From: Straminergon stramineum
Lineage: Eukaryota > Streptophyta > Bryopsida > Hypnales > Calliergonaceae
Length of the DNA stretch: 64,000 nt
Direction of reading: 5' to 3'
Assembly: GCA_963920665.1 (NCBI GenBank)
Contig: OY987267.1
Location: forward strand, 11,656,001-11,720,000
A program made the position numbers and the translations under genes. Positions 47,263 through 64,000 of the stretch are shown one piece after another (positions within the stretch are counted from its first letter, which is position 1; each line of letters begins with the position of its first letter). Below the pieces are notes generated by a model that was given only the letters and a program-made list of their open reading frames with translations, searched no databases and had not been told where the DNA came from.

Positions 47263-50200
47263 TACGAACCTTGTATTGTGTAGAATATGTTTTATACACA
47301 GTATTCAAATGAAATATTTTCCATCATTGACATCTTCCTTAAATGTGTATATCTAAGAGATACACTTTTTTGTGGTCCTACTATCTTAATGGTCAAATGA
47401 CCAATTATTTTTTATGAAATTAAATTAGCAAATTGAGGATAAATTCAAGTGAGTTGTTTTGTATTTTTTGTAAACTTCATCATTTTAAAAATTCTCAAAG
47501 TAAAAACATTGCACTGTGTGTAGATGATACTAGACTTACCTTAAATGAACAACCTTCAAGTAAACAATGTTTAAACTTTCATTGGTTGCCTCAAGAAAAA
47601 ATTCCCCTTCTAGAGGTTGCTCCTAAAAACTTATCATGATTTTATATTACAATAGATTTTAATTTACATCCAATAGTTATCTTATTGAATAATGTCATAA
47701 CAAAGAAGTATTGATTGTATTTTTGTAAAAAGATTCTTTTTTTGTCTAGGGATTGTTGATTACCCTAGGAACTCATGGATTTACATATTGATTAGTTATA
47801 TAAAGTTTCATAAAATTTAAATTATTTATAAATAATTATACATTTCAAAATGATTATATATTTTTACCAAAAATGAAGGTTAGAAAAAGATATTTAAAAT
47901 AAATAAATTTAATTACAATTTTTTTTAAAATACAAAAATAAGGCAATACATTCAATATTGAAAAATTATGATATTTACTCATGGAGCTTGTAATTCCAAA
48001 ATTTTGTTGAAATTTTGGAATATTTTTAAATTTAGTAAATAATGAATTCAAAAGGCTTCATTTTCAAGATGTAAATTATATTTAGAACCCGGGAGATCAC
48101 TCTCAAGTTTTTAGAAAACTACGTAAGTTAAAAGATAGGGTCTATTCAATTTAAACGAGGAAAATTTTATATAATATGTAGGCCTACTATAGGATTAATG
48201 AAATTCCATATACTTTATTATATATAAATTAGGCTACATAAAAACATCTTGTAGTAGGAATTTTTATTAATAAGGTAGCCTTATCACATAGAGGCAATGC
48301 AAATTTTTTAAGTACTATGAATATAGATAAGGACAAATAATTTCATGTGGATGATAAAATGGACACAATCAAGAAAATCTACAATGATTGGTGATTGACT
48401 AAAATTGTGCCATGGTACTAATAGTGTATACATCAAAAACATTAAGTATAAATGTAAGAATTTAACTACAAATGGCACAAATTATCACATTGCACAAATA
48501 GTGAGATTTACCTTAGTGGATTCAATGACTTAAAATTTGTACAATACAAGGATATAATTTATAGTCCATTTAATCTCAGTCTTTGAGGACACATGTGTTA
48601 AACATACAAATATAGAATGGGATGTTTACAAGATAGTTTCAGATTTTTAGTGAGGATTTTGAAATGTTCAATGGTAAATTTGTTATTTAAAACCATCACT
48701 TTGTTAATGGCACTTGAATTGAATTGATCGTTGTTGGTTTCATGGTGTATATGCATGTAGTAGAGGGAAGGGAAAATTTGTAAAGAAAAGCAACGATGGG
48801 AAAAATTTGGACACTTAAATATTGTATGTAAGATAGCCTCACTAAAAAAATTGCATGAATGAATTTACAAAAAAACATAGGGCATTGAGAATACACCCTT
48901 ATAGTTTTTAATATAAAAATACAATCATCTTAAAAACAATAATGAAGGTAAATAGCCCTACATCAAATACCCTCTTAACTCAAGTGTATACCTTAAATTA
49001 CAAGGAGTGATCTCCCTGAGATTTAGAAAATGTACATGTTGATATTGTCATTGAGATTGATGAAGGTGGATCTTGTTTTGGATACATGGCTCTTAGAAGT
49101 TAACTCTTAAAGAGAATGGGGAATCAAAAGAGTCTTCAAAATGTACGGAAATCCATATTTGTCAAGGGAAATGATCATTTTGGATATCAACACAATCTAA
49201 GGACAATGGCACATTGGATCAATGCAAATTGTCCAATTTTAGGGGGGAAAGGGGGCTACAAAAATGAATTTGGAACCTATTATAAGATAGCATGTCCATA
49301 TTTTGTTCATGCTCTAAGAAGTACCTACTCTACTGAACCTTGAATTGTTACCACAACAATGAAAAACAATCCGATGATAAATTGGTGCCAATTTGGGATT
49401 ACTCTTGCACAATTTATGGGTAGTTGGGGATTGAGTTTGATTTGGAAGTAAACAAAATTTTAGTCTGAGTATTGTGAAGTGCATTTATAATCATGTTAAT
49501 TACAAAACAAAAGTATGACTCTTCTACAATTGACATGTCACTCTATATAATTCAAAAATTGGCAAGTGATTATGGAACTTTTTTCAATAGTCCACACCTC
49601 AATGAAGTGACAATATGTGTGAAATTGTGCCACTTCTACATGTTTGTAAGTACAATGATTCTTGAAAATTACATAGCAATGTCCAAAAAAATTACAAATT
49701 TTATATATCACTCTCATTGATACTTTTTGACTTCACAAAAAAATTAAAGTCAATCTCGAATTTCTTTCATCTTCAAATACATCTTTGTACCTTAAATTGC
49801 ACATTAAGTTAAATACCACAAGGCAAATGTTTTCAAAATTCTTTAGGAATTAAGTTTGCAACAAAAGTCAATAGTTAATGGACAAAAAGAATGTAGTGGT
49901 AAAGATTGAAGAAGAGGCATGGGTTTCTATCTCTAACTTAAAGACCACAATAAATAAATCTTTGTGAATATTAGTGATATGTCTACACTATAGAATAATT
50001 GATCTATCTTCACTAATAGTTGGGATTGATTAAATATTTGCAAATTTGATAATCTATATGAAAATAATTTGAAAATTGTAAATTTGAAAATTTTTAATCT
50101 CTCATTTTCTAATTTGTAAATTTGAAATTTTAAAAGTTGTAGTTTGTCACTTGTAACTATTAAAATTTGATAATTAATTATTATATAAGATTTAATGACA

Positions 50201-50825
50201 CCCTCAAACTTTGGCAACATGCCACAAGGCACTTAGAAATTTAGGCATTGTTGATTTGAATTAATCATATATAGAATGGACTCACACACTCATTACCATG
50301 AATACCTTCAACAACTTTTGTAAGGTGCAAAATCAATGTTACTACAAAGACTTATTTGTGTGAAAATTAATATAATAAGATTTCAATCTATTCTAATTTA
50401 ATTTATTTAATAATAGTACAATTTCAGTATTTTGACATCATGGGTTCCAATAGGACGAATCAATTGAATTTTGAATTTTTATTTGAGAATATGCGGGCTT
50501 CGAGAGCCAAAGATAATTGATGTTTTCATTGCTTCATCCATGGATAAATGTAAAATTTTGCTATGGTTGATAGCCATTATTTTTGTATTTCTAGGAGTCC
50601 CCCCAAAAAACATGGATTCAAATTTGAAATGTATTATTTAGCACAAATGAAAATTTTGAGTTCATAATTTGAATTGCCTAATATTATATAACTTATGATT
50701 TTGCTCCCCTATCCTTTTTTAGATATCGAGGGAAGGTTTAGTTGTAGATTTCAAGAAAATATTGAAGGCTCAACATTTGGGCACTTTATTTCAAGAATAT
50801 AGAAGGGACTTGTACTACACTTGTA
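47263..50825. other. AT-rich intergenic DNA
   Basis: No gene, RNA or repeat shared with the rest of the window was recognised over about 3.5 kb. A 75-codon frame at 49116-49343 has no recognisable family. Confidence 0.5.
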
Positions 50826-51076
50826 CTCCTCTGTCCCAAAATAATTCTATGGTTTGAGAACACTAGTTAAAGTAAGCCTCAAATTTTGCCAAAAAACAAT
50901 GGATTGTGTGCTTACAAATATATGTTATAGTACTATGTGCTTGCAACTTATGTACCATTATAATACCATACTGTGAGAAATGGATATATTCATATTTGTT
51001 TTTTTTAATGCAATTTCAAATTGAGCTTATTTTAACTAGTATTCACAAACCACAGAATTATTTTGTGGCAAAGGAG
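50826..51076. mobile_element. Stowaway-like MITE (251 bp)
   Basis: TA on both sides. The left end CTCCTCTGTCCCAAAATAAT and the right end ATTATTTTGTGGCAAAGGAG extend into a stem reaching GGTTTG/CAAACC. The terminus resembles the common plant Stowaway consensus. Confidence 0.8.
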
Positions 51077-51862
51077 TAAACAACATTATTGCCAAAGACC
51101 CCCAACTACCATACGTGAAGATTTGATTCGGCACTCAAATGCTAAAATTGAATTTCCATGTCAAATTCTCAAGAGTTCATGTCACCTCTGTCACACCAAT
51201 CACAATATGACACGTGGCACTTAAAAAAAAAAGATGACTTCATTTTTACCAAGTCTGACCTTCACCTACTGTAGGGTTTGGGAAATTCAAAATTAACCGC
51301 AGATTTTTAACTTAGAGACCCTGGCAGGTCATTCTCCATAGGTCGGTTCCATCCAGTACCGGGTATCAACCTCAATCTCTATCGGGGGTCTCTTTTGGCT
51401 GCTCCCTTACACCCTTCCCTAGTGTCGCTAGACGTCACTCCCGCCTCGACAACTTCCGTTGCCGGCTTTGTGAAGTTCCGCCAGCCAGGTGCGCCATCGC
51501 CTGTCATTTGCAGACCTCTGTTCCACCTTGTTTTGCTTCTCTTCTGTATGTTTACTCTTCTGGCTTTCAATTCTCTGCTAGAATTATTTTGATTAGAAAT
51601 CCCTGGAGTCTTATGGAGTTTGTGGTGATGTTTTACATTAGGGTTTCCGATGAACGTGGTTACTTGCGGTTGTTTCTCGATGAGTATCTGTTTTGTTGTT
51701 GGTTTGACCTTTCTATGAGCAAGTTTGCCTGCTGATGGTGTGTGCCGGTCGAATTTTGTGATGACCAAGGGTTTGGGGTGTGGAAGGGGGCTAAGTGTTG
51801 TTGGTGTTGCGTTTTTTCAGATTTTACTTGGAATTATTTTGTTCGTGTGAAGGTCGGTGAAA
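51077..51862 (+). promoter_or_regulatory. Helicase promoter and leader region
   Basis: Composition changes to less AT-rich from about 51290. A leader intron is possible, from GT at 51545 to the acceptor GTTTTTTCAG ending 51820, but cannot be confirmed without transcript data. No clear TATA box was chosen. Confidence 0.35.
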
Positions 51863-56418
<4,556 letters not shown>

Positions 56419-58916
56419 GACAAAAGGCTGCTAATTTAAAGAGCTACGTAAAATTAGTGGAATTTGCACGTTATCCCTGGGTGCAATTTTAACAAATTTG
56501 TTTGCTGATTTGAATTCTTACCTGGACCCCCTGTCATCCACTGGATTCGTCTCATTGTGAAGATGTCGAAGATTGGAGCTTGCACTGAAGGTTTAGGTTA
56601 TCTTAGGTTGGCAGAGGAGTTGTTGGGAATGATAATTGACAGTGTAACATCAGCACCCACTGTAGAGTAATATTTGCTAAAAGTGTCAATCAGCTTGGCT
56701 TGCAGAGTAGCAGAGTAGCAGATGTCGGAAAGTAATACCAGGAACTAAAGAATTTCAAGAAATTGGCTTGGTTTTGATGGTGATATAGCATCAATGTGTT
56801 TATATTCAACAGTCAAGCTGACTGGACATTTTCGCGAAGTTCCTGCGCCTTCTGATTTTGGCAATGCAGATTTCCCAGCCTAGGTTCTTTTGAGAAGGGT
56901 TCATGGAGTTGGGAAACCAATGTTACGATACTGTATTCAGTCTTTGGAATTTCAACGATTAGTTTTACTTGAACAGGTTATGTTTGCCTGGGTTCCCAAG
57001 CATAGCGTAAGATATCTTTGTAAGATTTCTAAAATTTGAGGATTGCCTCTATGTAATCGTTGCATGATATGTCTTACATTGTTTTTAATTCTTTATCATA
57101 GTAAGCCAATCTAATTTTATGCCATTTTTTGTAGAAGTATTCATAATTTGAAACTGAAATGAACATTGTGGTTCCTTATTTGATTTAGTGTAGAATTGAG
57201 CAAATGCCTTAAAATAGAAATGTACTGACACGGGGTGAATATAATTCTTTAATGTTTTTAAGTAATTTAATGGGAAGTGTTGGGTACAATTTGTAGCAGT
57301 CACTGCTAACCTTCAATCCGTGCTGAAACTCGTCTTACAGAGTTGAGTGTATGTGATGTCAGCAGGTTCTTGTATATTTTTCATGAGTTCTTGGGCATTG
57401 TTTGTTGGATTTTGTGATATGCCCCTAATATTTGTGTTGATCGTTGATTGTCATGTACCAATTTGCATTACTTCGTTGATAAGTACTTTTGAGCTCTATT
57501 GGCAGTTGTTCCACTTCCTTTCACTCGCAACAAGCACCTTCACCTTTGTTAGATAATTCACACTGTCATTTTAGCTGCAACTCAACCCTAGAACTTGCCA
57601 TTGCCAATGTAGGGCAACTGCACCTGATCATGCGTGTTTTGAAAACCATTCCTTTGTGACATTCTTGCGTAAATGTATGAGAGTCTAGTATTGATTCTGG
57701 ATGCATATATTTGAAAATTTGTAGTGGATTTAAAATGTGTCCAAAAAATGTGATATTAAGAGAACTTGGCATCTTCTTTTGCTTCTCATCAAGATCAACC
57801 AAAACCTTGCAACAATGTAATACTCCATACTTATTCAAACAAGTTTAGGTTTAGTTATCTAATATCATAGCCTAGTAAGGATGTCAGTAAGGACGTTGAG
57901 GGCAATAATCATCCAATCAAAGAAAGTTTAGAATCAAAGCACCTATTCATTAGGAGTTTGAAATTTTTTGGTTGACTGAGGTATGCATGTCTATTGCAAA
58001 CCCTCTCTCAATTGCCTCCTTGATCTATACTTGTCCAACATCTTGTATAGGTATTGGAAGAGGGACCAAAATAAATATGCTTACTATTCCTTGGTGATGG
58101 GACTGAATTTTTTTCAGGGTTATGAATTTCCTTATGTTATATAAATTAAACCATGTCTACATGTCAAATTTCGAACACATTGGACTAAATAAATCATCCC
58201 ATTCAATATATCTTTTTTGGTGATTTGTTGCAAAAAATTTGTATGCTTGATCTACATGTTAGCAACATGGGTAGAAGATTTTTGTGTGTTCTTCAGGAAA
58301 TTATTTTGTCAATTCCGTCCAAGCTAGAGCCCCAAAATTTTCTTTTTGAAGTAAACCACATAACCCAAGTGGATAAAGTTCGTAAAAGAACACTTAAAAA
58401 TAGTGTAAACTACAGATACGGTACCGGTAGTGGTATCCTCCCGGTACACTCCACACCGCCCCCCTGCACCGGTACCCCGTCATTCCCACTTCGTTCCTCA
58501 GCCGAGCGGGAAAGGAGACCTCTGGGTTCGGTTACAAGTGTCCCAGCCCTCTCGCGCTTCAGTTGTTACCTTAGGGCACACCCACATTGCCATCACCCAG
58601 AAATGTTCACAGGAATCATGGCAGCAATACCCTGCTTCACCAACTGCTGCAGTCTCCACCCAAGTCTCCCTGCATACAGTATCATCTTTCGCAACTCCTG
58701 TCGATGCTGCATTGACATTGATTGAATGCATAACCAAAACACTCATTAATTGCAGCAATGTCTCGAGATTCTCATCATGCCCACTCGTAGAATTCATCAC
58801 GCGGTGTGGAGTGGTCCAAGGAGGGATCCGAGAATTCGTGAAGGTCATGGGAGGAGTGGTGACCAGGTTATTATTGTGCTTGTGGTGAGTGAAGGCGGGT
58901 GACCGACAAGTGAGAC
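56419..58916 (+). other. Helicase 3' region and intergenic space upstream of the kinase gene
   Basis: The first several hundred bases are presumably helicase 3' untranslated sequence. 58400-58900 is GC-richer and is likely the kinase promoter and leader. Frames on both strands there overlap each other and the kinase exon and match nothing recognised. Confidence 0.4.
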
Positions 58917-61900
58917 ATGTTTGGCCGACTCTTTTCCAAATCGAAGGGGTCGTCTGCACCGTCTGATGGTGGGGATGAAGCCCCCGCCAAGAAGGTACTC
59001 CAAGGGGAAGTAATGAATGGTTGATGGAATTTGGGATTGGATTGGTGGTTTCTTTGGGATTTGGGATTCTTTGGGATTCATGATATCTTTGGGATTTGCG
59101 GTTTCTGAGCGATTTTAGTTGTGTACATCGGAAATCGTACGAGGACACTACATTCAGAGCTTTTGTAGTATGATGATCTTTGAAATGTCCTGCGTCTTGC
59201 TACATTGTCATTGATTGTTGCATATATTCAGAGGAAGGCATATTTGGGAACCCTTGCATTCAGATTACAGAGATTAGGGTTAGCATGGCTCGTATCAAGG
59301 CACTTTTCTATAGGAGCCGTGCTCAAATTCCCACAAGATCCAGACAGTTTTTGCTGGATCTTGTGGGAATTTGAAAGAGGATTGCAGCGCACCTCAGTGT
59401 GTATTTTGGACACCTTGTGAATATGTTGTGAATTTTCAAAGTGGCGATTACAGGTGTAATGATAATTGATGAAAGTGCCTTAGTTTTGTTGTTACTTGTG
59501 GGCATTTGAAAGAGGATTTCAGAACAGATTATCATGTATTTTTGGACTCGTGTGAATTTGTCATGATTTTTTCAAAGTTTTGCGTATAGGTGTAATGAGA
59601 ATTGCTCCTAGGTTCTCATGTTGAGGGCATGTACATTTTAGGCAAGAGTCTTTAGTTTTTGTGTGTTTTGTGGGATTTGGGTAGGTGTGGCTTGAGGGCT
59701 GTAAATTCACCGACTTCAAGCTGGGTCCGATTTTGGGGACGGGAAGTTTTGGTCGAGTTCATTTGGCAACTCACACTCCCACGGGTACACTTTGTGCCAC
59801 CAAATCTTTGTCCAAGGCTTCCATTGTAAAAACGAAGCAGGTAACGCATTCTTGACTTCATTTTGATTTACTACAGTGGTATTCTTGGATATAATGCACT
59901 GATTAGGAGTCACAGAAAACAGTGAGTATGCATGACGGAGTAACAAGAATTTCAATAAAAGTATGTTATTCAGTATGTAAATTACCGTAATTTGCACAAC
60001 TTTTAGACGACGTTATGTAGAGAATCTTTCCCATGATTTACTCTGTGACTGCAGAGGCCTCCGAATGATACAAAAGGAGACTTCTATATGGTCACTGTGA
60101 TCACAGGAAGTTCTCCAGATGAATCATTTCTTCATTATAATGAAGATTCTTTTATGTAGTTATGTTAAGTTCCTGAAACAGTAATCCGAGTGAAAACCCT
60201 TTTGGATCTAAATGTGTTGACAACCGAAGTAGTTGCATATATTAGCAAGAGTCTCACTGAGATGAAAGTTACTGTCAACAGATGTTACATGCAAGTTCAG
60301 ATCATGTGAACTGTTATGTGATTTATATACCTTCAGATATTCTACAGATTGACCCTTCTTGGTGGGGTTAATGTGGCAGGTGATGCACGTAAAGCAAGAG
60401 AAGTCCATCTTAGCCAGGATATCGCATCCTTTTGTGGTCAATCTGCTTGGATATTGCCAAGATGATCAGTGTGTGCATCTTGTCATAGAATATGTTTGTG
60501 GGTAAGGTTGGCCTGGATTTCCTGGAGAATTATTCTAGTTGCAATAAGAGGCTGATTAATTTGTTGTGTTCTATGATGTTTTCTTACAAGGCTTGGTTGT
60601 GTTTTTTTTACAGGGGCGAGTTCTTCACTTACCTTCGCAGTACTGGTCGTTTTGATGAGCAGACCACTGTAAGCCATTCTTGAAGAATAACTTGTCTTCA
60701 CTGAGAGTGTTCAAACTGATGCAAAATTAATTTTTTCATGGATCAGTTTATATGTATCTGCTTGCTCTCAGTCCATGGAACTGGTTATAAGCAAAAACAG
60801 CAAGCGTCAATTTCAGTTATGTTTATCAATAGGTACAATAATTCATGGTGTTCATTGTGTATCATGGGCCCACGAAATTAGTGTATCGTACACTAAATAG
60901 AAAAACAGTGTAGCCAGTTCAATTACCGTAAGTGGAGGGCAAGCTCAGCACTTAACTGCCAAAGTGAAATTTCCACTTCGTCTTTCATTCAAGAGTGTCT
61001 TACAATTCACCTGATGACATGTGACACCTTTTTAAATGATCAAAATTTGAATTATTTTGTGTGAAGCATGCCTTCTACTTACGATGTTGTTCAAGCTGAA
61101 TGACTTGGCATTGTTACATTCCATATTCAACTGAGTCTAACACACTGATGGCCATGGCAGAGATTTTATGCCTCTCAAGTGCTCTGTGCATTTGAGTATT
61201 TGCATAGCATGGATATCATATACCGAGACCTCAAGGTAGATACTTCGCATCCTTTGAGAATGATTTCTCTCAAAATGTTTTCACAAGGTTACTTATTTTG
61301 AAAAAATTAGAGTAGGTGTCCAGTTTGATTTAAGGTCTATTGAATATTGGGGATTTGTCTTCTGCTAGCCTGAGAATCTGCTGCTTGATGAGAAAGGCAA
61401 CATCAAGGTCACTGATTTTGGGTTTGCTAAGCAAATTGACCGTAGAACATATACATTGTGTGGTAAGACCCTGATAATTGTTACATCCTACCCCTGCACG
61501 GAATTATTACTTAATGCATAGGGTAGTTCTTTTAAAGTAGTTCAATTGCATAACAGCATTTGTAGTTGCCTGTGGTTGTAACTGGTCTTTGTAGGGGCTT
61601 AATGCAGGAACACCTGATTATCTTGCACCTGAAATCATTTTGAATAAAGGTCATGGCAAGCCTGTTGACTGGTAAACTATTTATCAGTCAATTGCTTGTT
61701 ATTGAAATTCTAATAGGAATGGCAGAAATTACTGACTCAGCACTTCTGCAGTTCTTCAAGCACAGTTGAGGGATGGAAACGAATCTCACTTTTCATACTC
61801 TATGGTGCACTACTGCTGATAGGTGATGGCATCTTCTGTAGTATTCTCAAGACGACTTGAGACTTTAGGTCTATGAAATTCTGGTGGAAATCTGCCCTGT

Positions 61901-62595
61901 TTCTGTCAAGAACTCTGTCTCCCAACTTATCTAGAATTGGTCACTCTGACCAGTCAATGAAACCCCTGAGGTTTAAATCTGCTTATGAAACTTGTGAGTT
62001 GATTAATCTTTGAAAGTGGACACCATTTTTTTTCTCATGATTCCTGCAGCCAAATGACTGATTGTTTGGTCTGATGTAAAACAGGTGGACTTTTGGAGTT
62101 CTGATATATGAGATGCTGGCTGGTTATCCTCCTTTTTATGATGATGGTGAGATAATCACTAGCATGCTCCAACCTAAGGCATAGTTTAAAAACTGTGACA
62201 TATAATGCATTGGGGATTTTGAGTGTAATCATGTTTGTTGTCATATTAAGCATGTTATGCTCAGTACACATTACCTGACTGTTGAATACAGTACCACACA
62301 TTTGAAAGTGGATTGGTAAACTGATCTCCTTGTCAAATTGAACTTCCACATTTGCCTATCATGGTTGTTCGCCAATTTAGTGAGATGTCATGTGGCATTT
62401 TGGGGGGCAATAATTTCTTATTTTCTGTCAAACCTGCCATGAAAGATTGATATCTCATATGACTCCATTTTGAACCACATATCACTGTCTTTAATTTTCT
62501 GGTTTTCTGACCTGTTTCTACTTTACAGATGCTGTTGGCACTTACCAAAAAATCCTCAGCGGAAAAGTGCAGTTTCCTGGGCATTTTTCTAGAAG
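58917..62595 (+). CDS. cAMP-dependent protein kinase catalytic subunit-like AGC kinase (5' part, 9 exons)
   Basis: Serine/threonine kinase of the PKA type; family members phosphorylate basic-site substrates when released from a cAMP-binding regulatory subunit. Exons: 58917-58994, 59685-59840, 60380-60501, 60614-60668, 61161-61235, 61369-61462, 61608-61671, 62085-62146 and 62529-62595. All are in frame with GT-AG introns and give 257 residues. Seen: a short N-terminus MFGRLFSK, glycine loop GTGSFGRV (44-51), ATP lysine K66, helix-C glutamate E85, YRDLKPEN (158-165), DFGFAK (178-183), activation loop [15 protein letters not shown] with T191 at the PKA T197 position, and [18 protein letters not shown]. 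The family is usually near 350 residues, so the C-lobe end and AGC tail lie beyond this window, after an intron longer than 1.4 kb. There is no N-terminal glycine for myristoylation. Confidence 0.9.
59028..59106. repeat. TTTGGGATT short repeats in kinase intron 1
   Basis: About five imperfect copies of TTTGGGATT occur within about 80 bases just after the exon 1 donor. Confidence 0.7.
59324..59373. repeat. Perfect 19-bp inverted repeat in kinase intron 1
   Basis: CAAATTCCCACAAGATCCA (59324-59342) and its exact complement (59355-59373) flank a 12-base loop. The right arm overlaps the first unit of the direct repeat annotated next. Confidence 0.85.
59362..59604. repeat. Imperfect direct duplication, 136-bp period
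   Basis: The units 59362-59468 and 59498-59604 share GGNATTTGAAAGAGGATT at the start and GTGTAATGA-AATTG at the end. This is a diverged tandem duplication inside kinase intron 1. Confidence 0.65.
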
Positions 62596-64000
62596 GTACA
62601 CTTGTTTCTATGGTTCCTTCTTGAATATGAGCTTCATCCCCACCATAGGTAGAAGCACTCAAATGTGACACATACCCTAGATCTCTTTATCTTGAGGGTG
62701 CATAGAGAGAAAATTGATGTGCGTATATTTGAAAATAGTTTAGGAAAACAACAAAATTTGTTTCGTATTTTTCTAAGCTTATATGAATACTATTAAAAAA
62801 ATTGGAAAGAACTTCGTAGATGCACCTATTGTGGACACTAGACTAATACCAAAGTGGGCATAAAAACACCTAAAAGCGACACATCATAAGCTTGGATCAT
62901 GTGCGGGTGATTGGCCACTTCTTAGAAGATTGACAACTTCTTTGAACACCACCTATCTACTTTAGGTCCACTTGCATTTGTGTAGAGTTATTGGTTGTTT
63001 GGGAAGTTGCAACATTAGGGTCTTTCAACTTGGGGGAAGCAAAAGGGACCCTATAATATTAGTTAATAATGTTATGTACTCAACCAAGTGCATGGATTGA
63101 GTAAAACATGAGTCACCTCACTCTTGGTAAGTTACCAACAATTTATCTAAAGTAAAAACTTATTTTTCCAAATTTGAGCCTATTAAACTTGAAAGGATGG
63201 GCTTGTTGTGAAGTTCTAGTAATTTTCAATTTCTAAGTCCCATATGGTCAAAATAAATATATGGAGATGATTTTTTTTTTCTTTTCTGGAGAGGAATCAT
63301 ATGCCTTTTGCTAATTATAAAAAATTTAAGGTTTGGATGGAAAGATTTGAAATTACCATGAATTATTGAAAAAAAAATGAAGAAAATTCATTAAAAATAT
63401 TAGAATGTCATCAAAGGTGTATATTATGGTGTATAACATCAAAGGATAAACCAAATGTCTTTGTTATTTTATATTCAAAATATTAGTAGGTTATGGCTAT
63501 TGGAACTAAATTCGAATTTTAACTAATTAGTTAATTTTTGGATTTTTTTTTTTACTTTCAAATTGGAATACAAATTAGGCTAGAGAAGCTTCATTTATCA
63601 ATTGAGTTTAAATTGAAAAGAGATCAATTTGATAATTTAATTGTAAAAATTGCAATGCACAACATGGAGCTAGAATTTGCCAAAATATAATTCATGGTGA
63701 CCTATCTCATGGAGATAAGGCCTCATATGAAATTCAAAATAGTTTGTATGACTAAAATTTAATAAAATAACATGACATTGGAATCAAAATAATTTAACAA
63801 TAATGCATGAAAAAATCCAACTTGCATCTAAAAAAAGAAAAGTATTTATCAAGAAATCCCTTGAGGACTAGGCATTCAAATTTTGAACAAAAGATGAATG
63901 CAAATAGACAAAAATGTATTTTTTTCATTTATTGATTTTCTTAAAGATTCTTGTGTTAGTTCTTTAATATTTGTATGTTATAGATTTTGAAGACTTGGAT
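62596..64000 (+). other. Kinase intron 9 (incomplete), AT-rich
   Basis: It starts with the donor GTACAC after exon 9. No acceptor followed by PKA C-lobe sequence was found before the window ends. Composition becomes strongly AT-rich after about 63100, like the repeat DNA elsewhere. Confidence 0.5.

Noticed and set aside
49116..49343. 75-codon plus-strand frame
   Set aside because: No recognisable family, no splice or promoter context, and surrounded by AT-rich non-coding DNA.
58225..59148. Overlapping frames of 150 to 216 codons on both strands upstream of the kinase
   Set aside because: They overlap each other and kinase exon 1, match no family, and reflect a GC-richer leader region.

Overview
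The window is nuclear DNA from a land plant. It is AT-rich, has gene islands split by GT-AG introns, and carries many small terminal-inverted-repeat transposons between them. Three protein-coding genes can be built exon by exon: an R2R3-MYB of the MYB80/MS188 type (minus strand, 1851-6569), a DBP2/p68-type DEAD-box RNA helicase close to plant RH20 (plus strand, 51863-56418), and the 5' nine exons of a cAMP-dependent protein kinase catalytic subunit (plus strand, 58917-62595, running off the window). As I recall, PKA catalytic subunits are absent from seed plants but kept in plants with swimming sperm. I therefore favour a bryophyte, lycophyte or fern with a repeat-rich genome; this is inference.

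Layout: 1-1850 has nothing recognisable. 1851-7058 holds the MYB gene and its GC-rich upstream region, with a 64-bp-arm hairpin in intron 3. 7059-51076 is about 44 kb with no recognised gene. It holds at least eleven elements or relics ending in TTAACCCC...GGGGTTAA, several TA-flanked MITE families whose ends start AGGT, two Stowaway MITEs, a PIF/Harbinger-like insertion, a hairpin with arms of about 376 bp, and an odd 2.3-kb tract (12219-14551) packed with short dyad motifs. 51077-64000 is a gene-rich end with the helicase and the kinase in tandem.

The most notable result is the TTAA-flanked element group. The terminal sequence (TTAA, then CCCCT) and the strict TTAA target duplication are hallmarks of piggyBac-like transposons, which are not part of the usual land-plant inventory as I know it. 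Two of these elements are nested in other repeats whose uninterrupted copies lie in the same window, which shows the TTAA duplication directly. All copies here are short (0.5-1 kb) and non-autonomous; no transposase is visible.

The second is the 12.2-14.6 kb motif field: 24 exact GWC-N5-GWC 11-mers plus seven RCCA-N5-TGKC 13-mers, on a strand rich in C and poor in G. I cannot assign it to any known element. The three genes are not an operon or pathway unit. The MYB would act in spore or pollen wall development, the helicase in RNA metabolism and the kinase in cAMP signalling.
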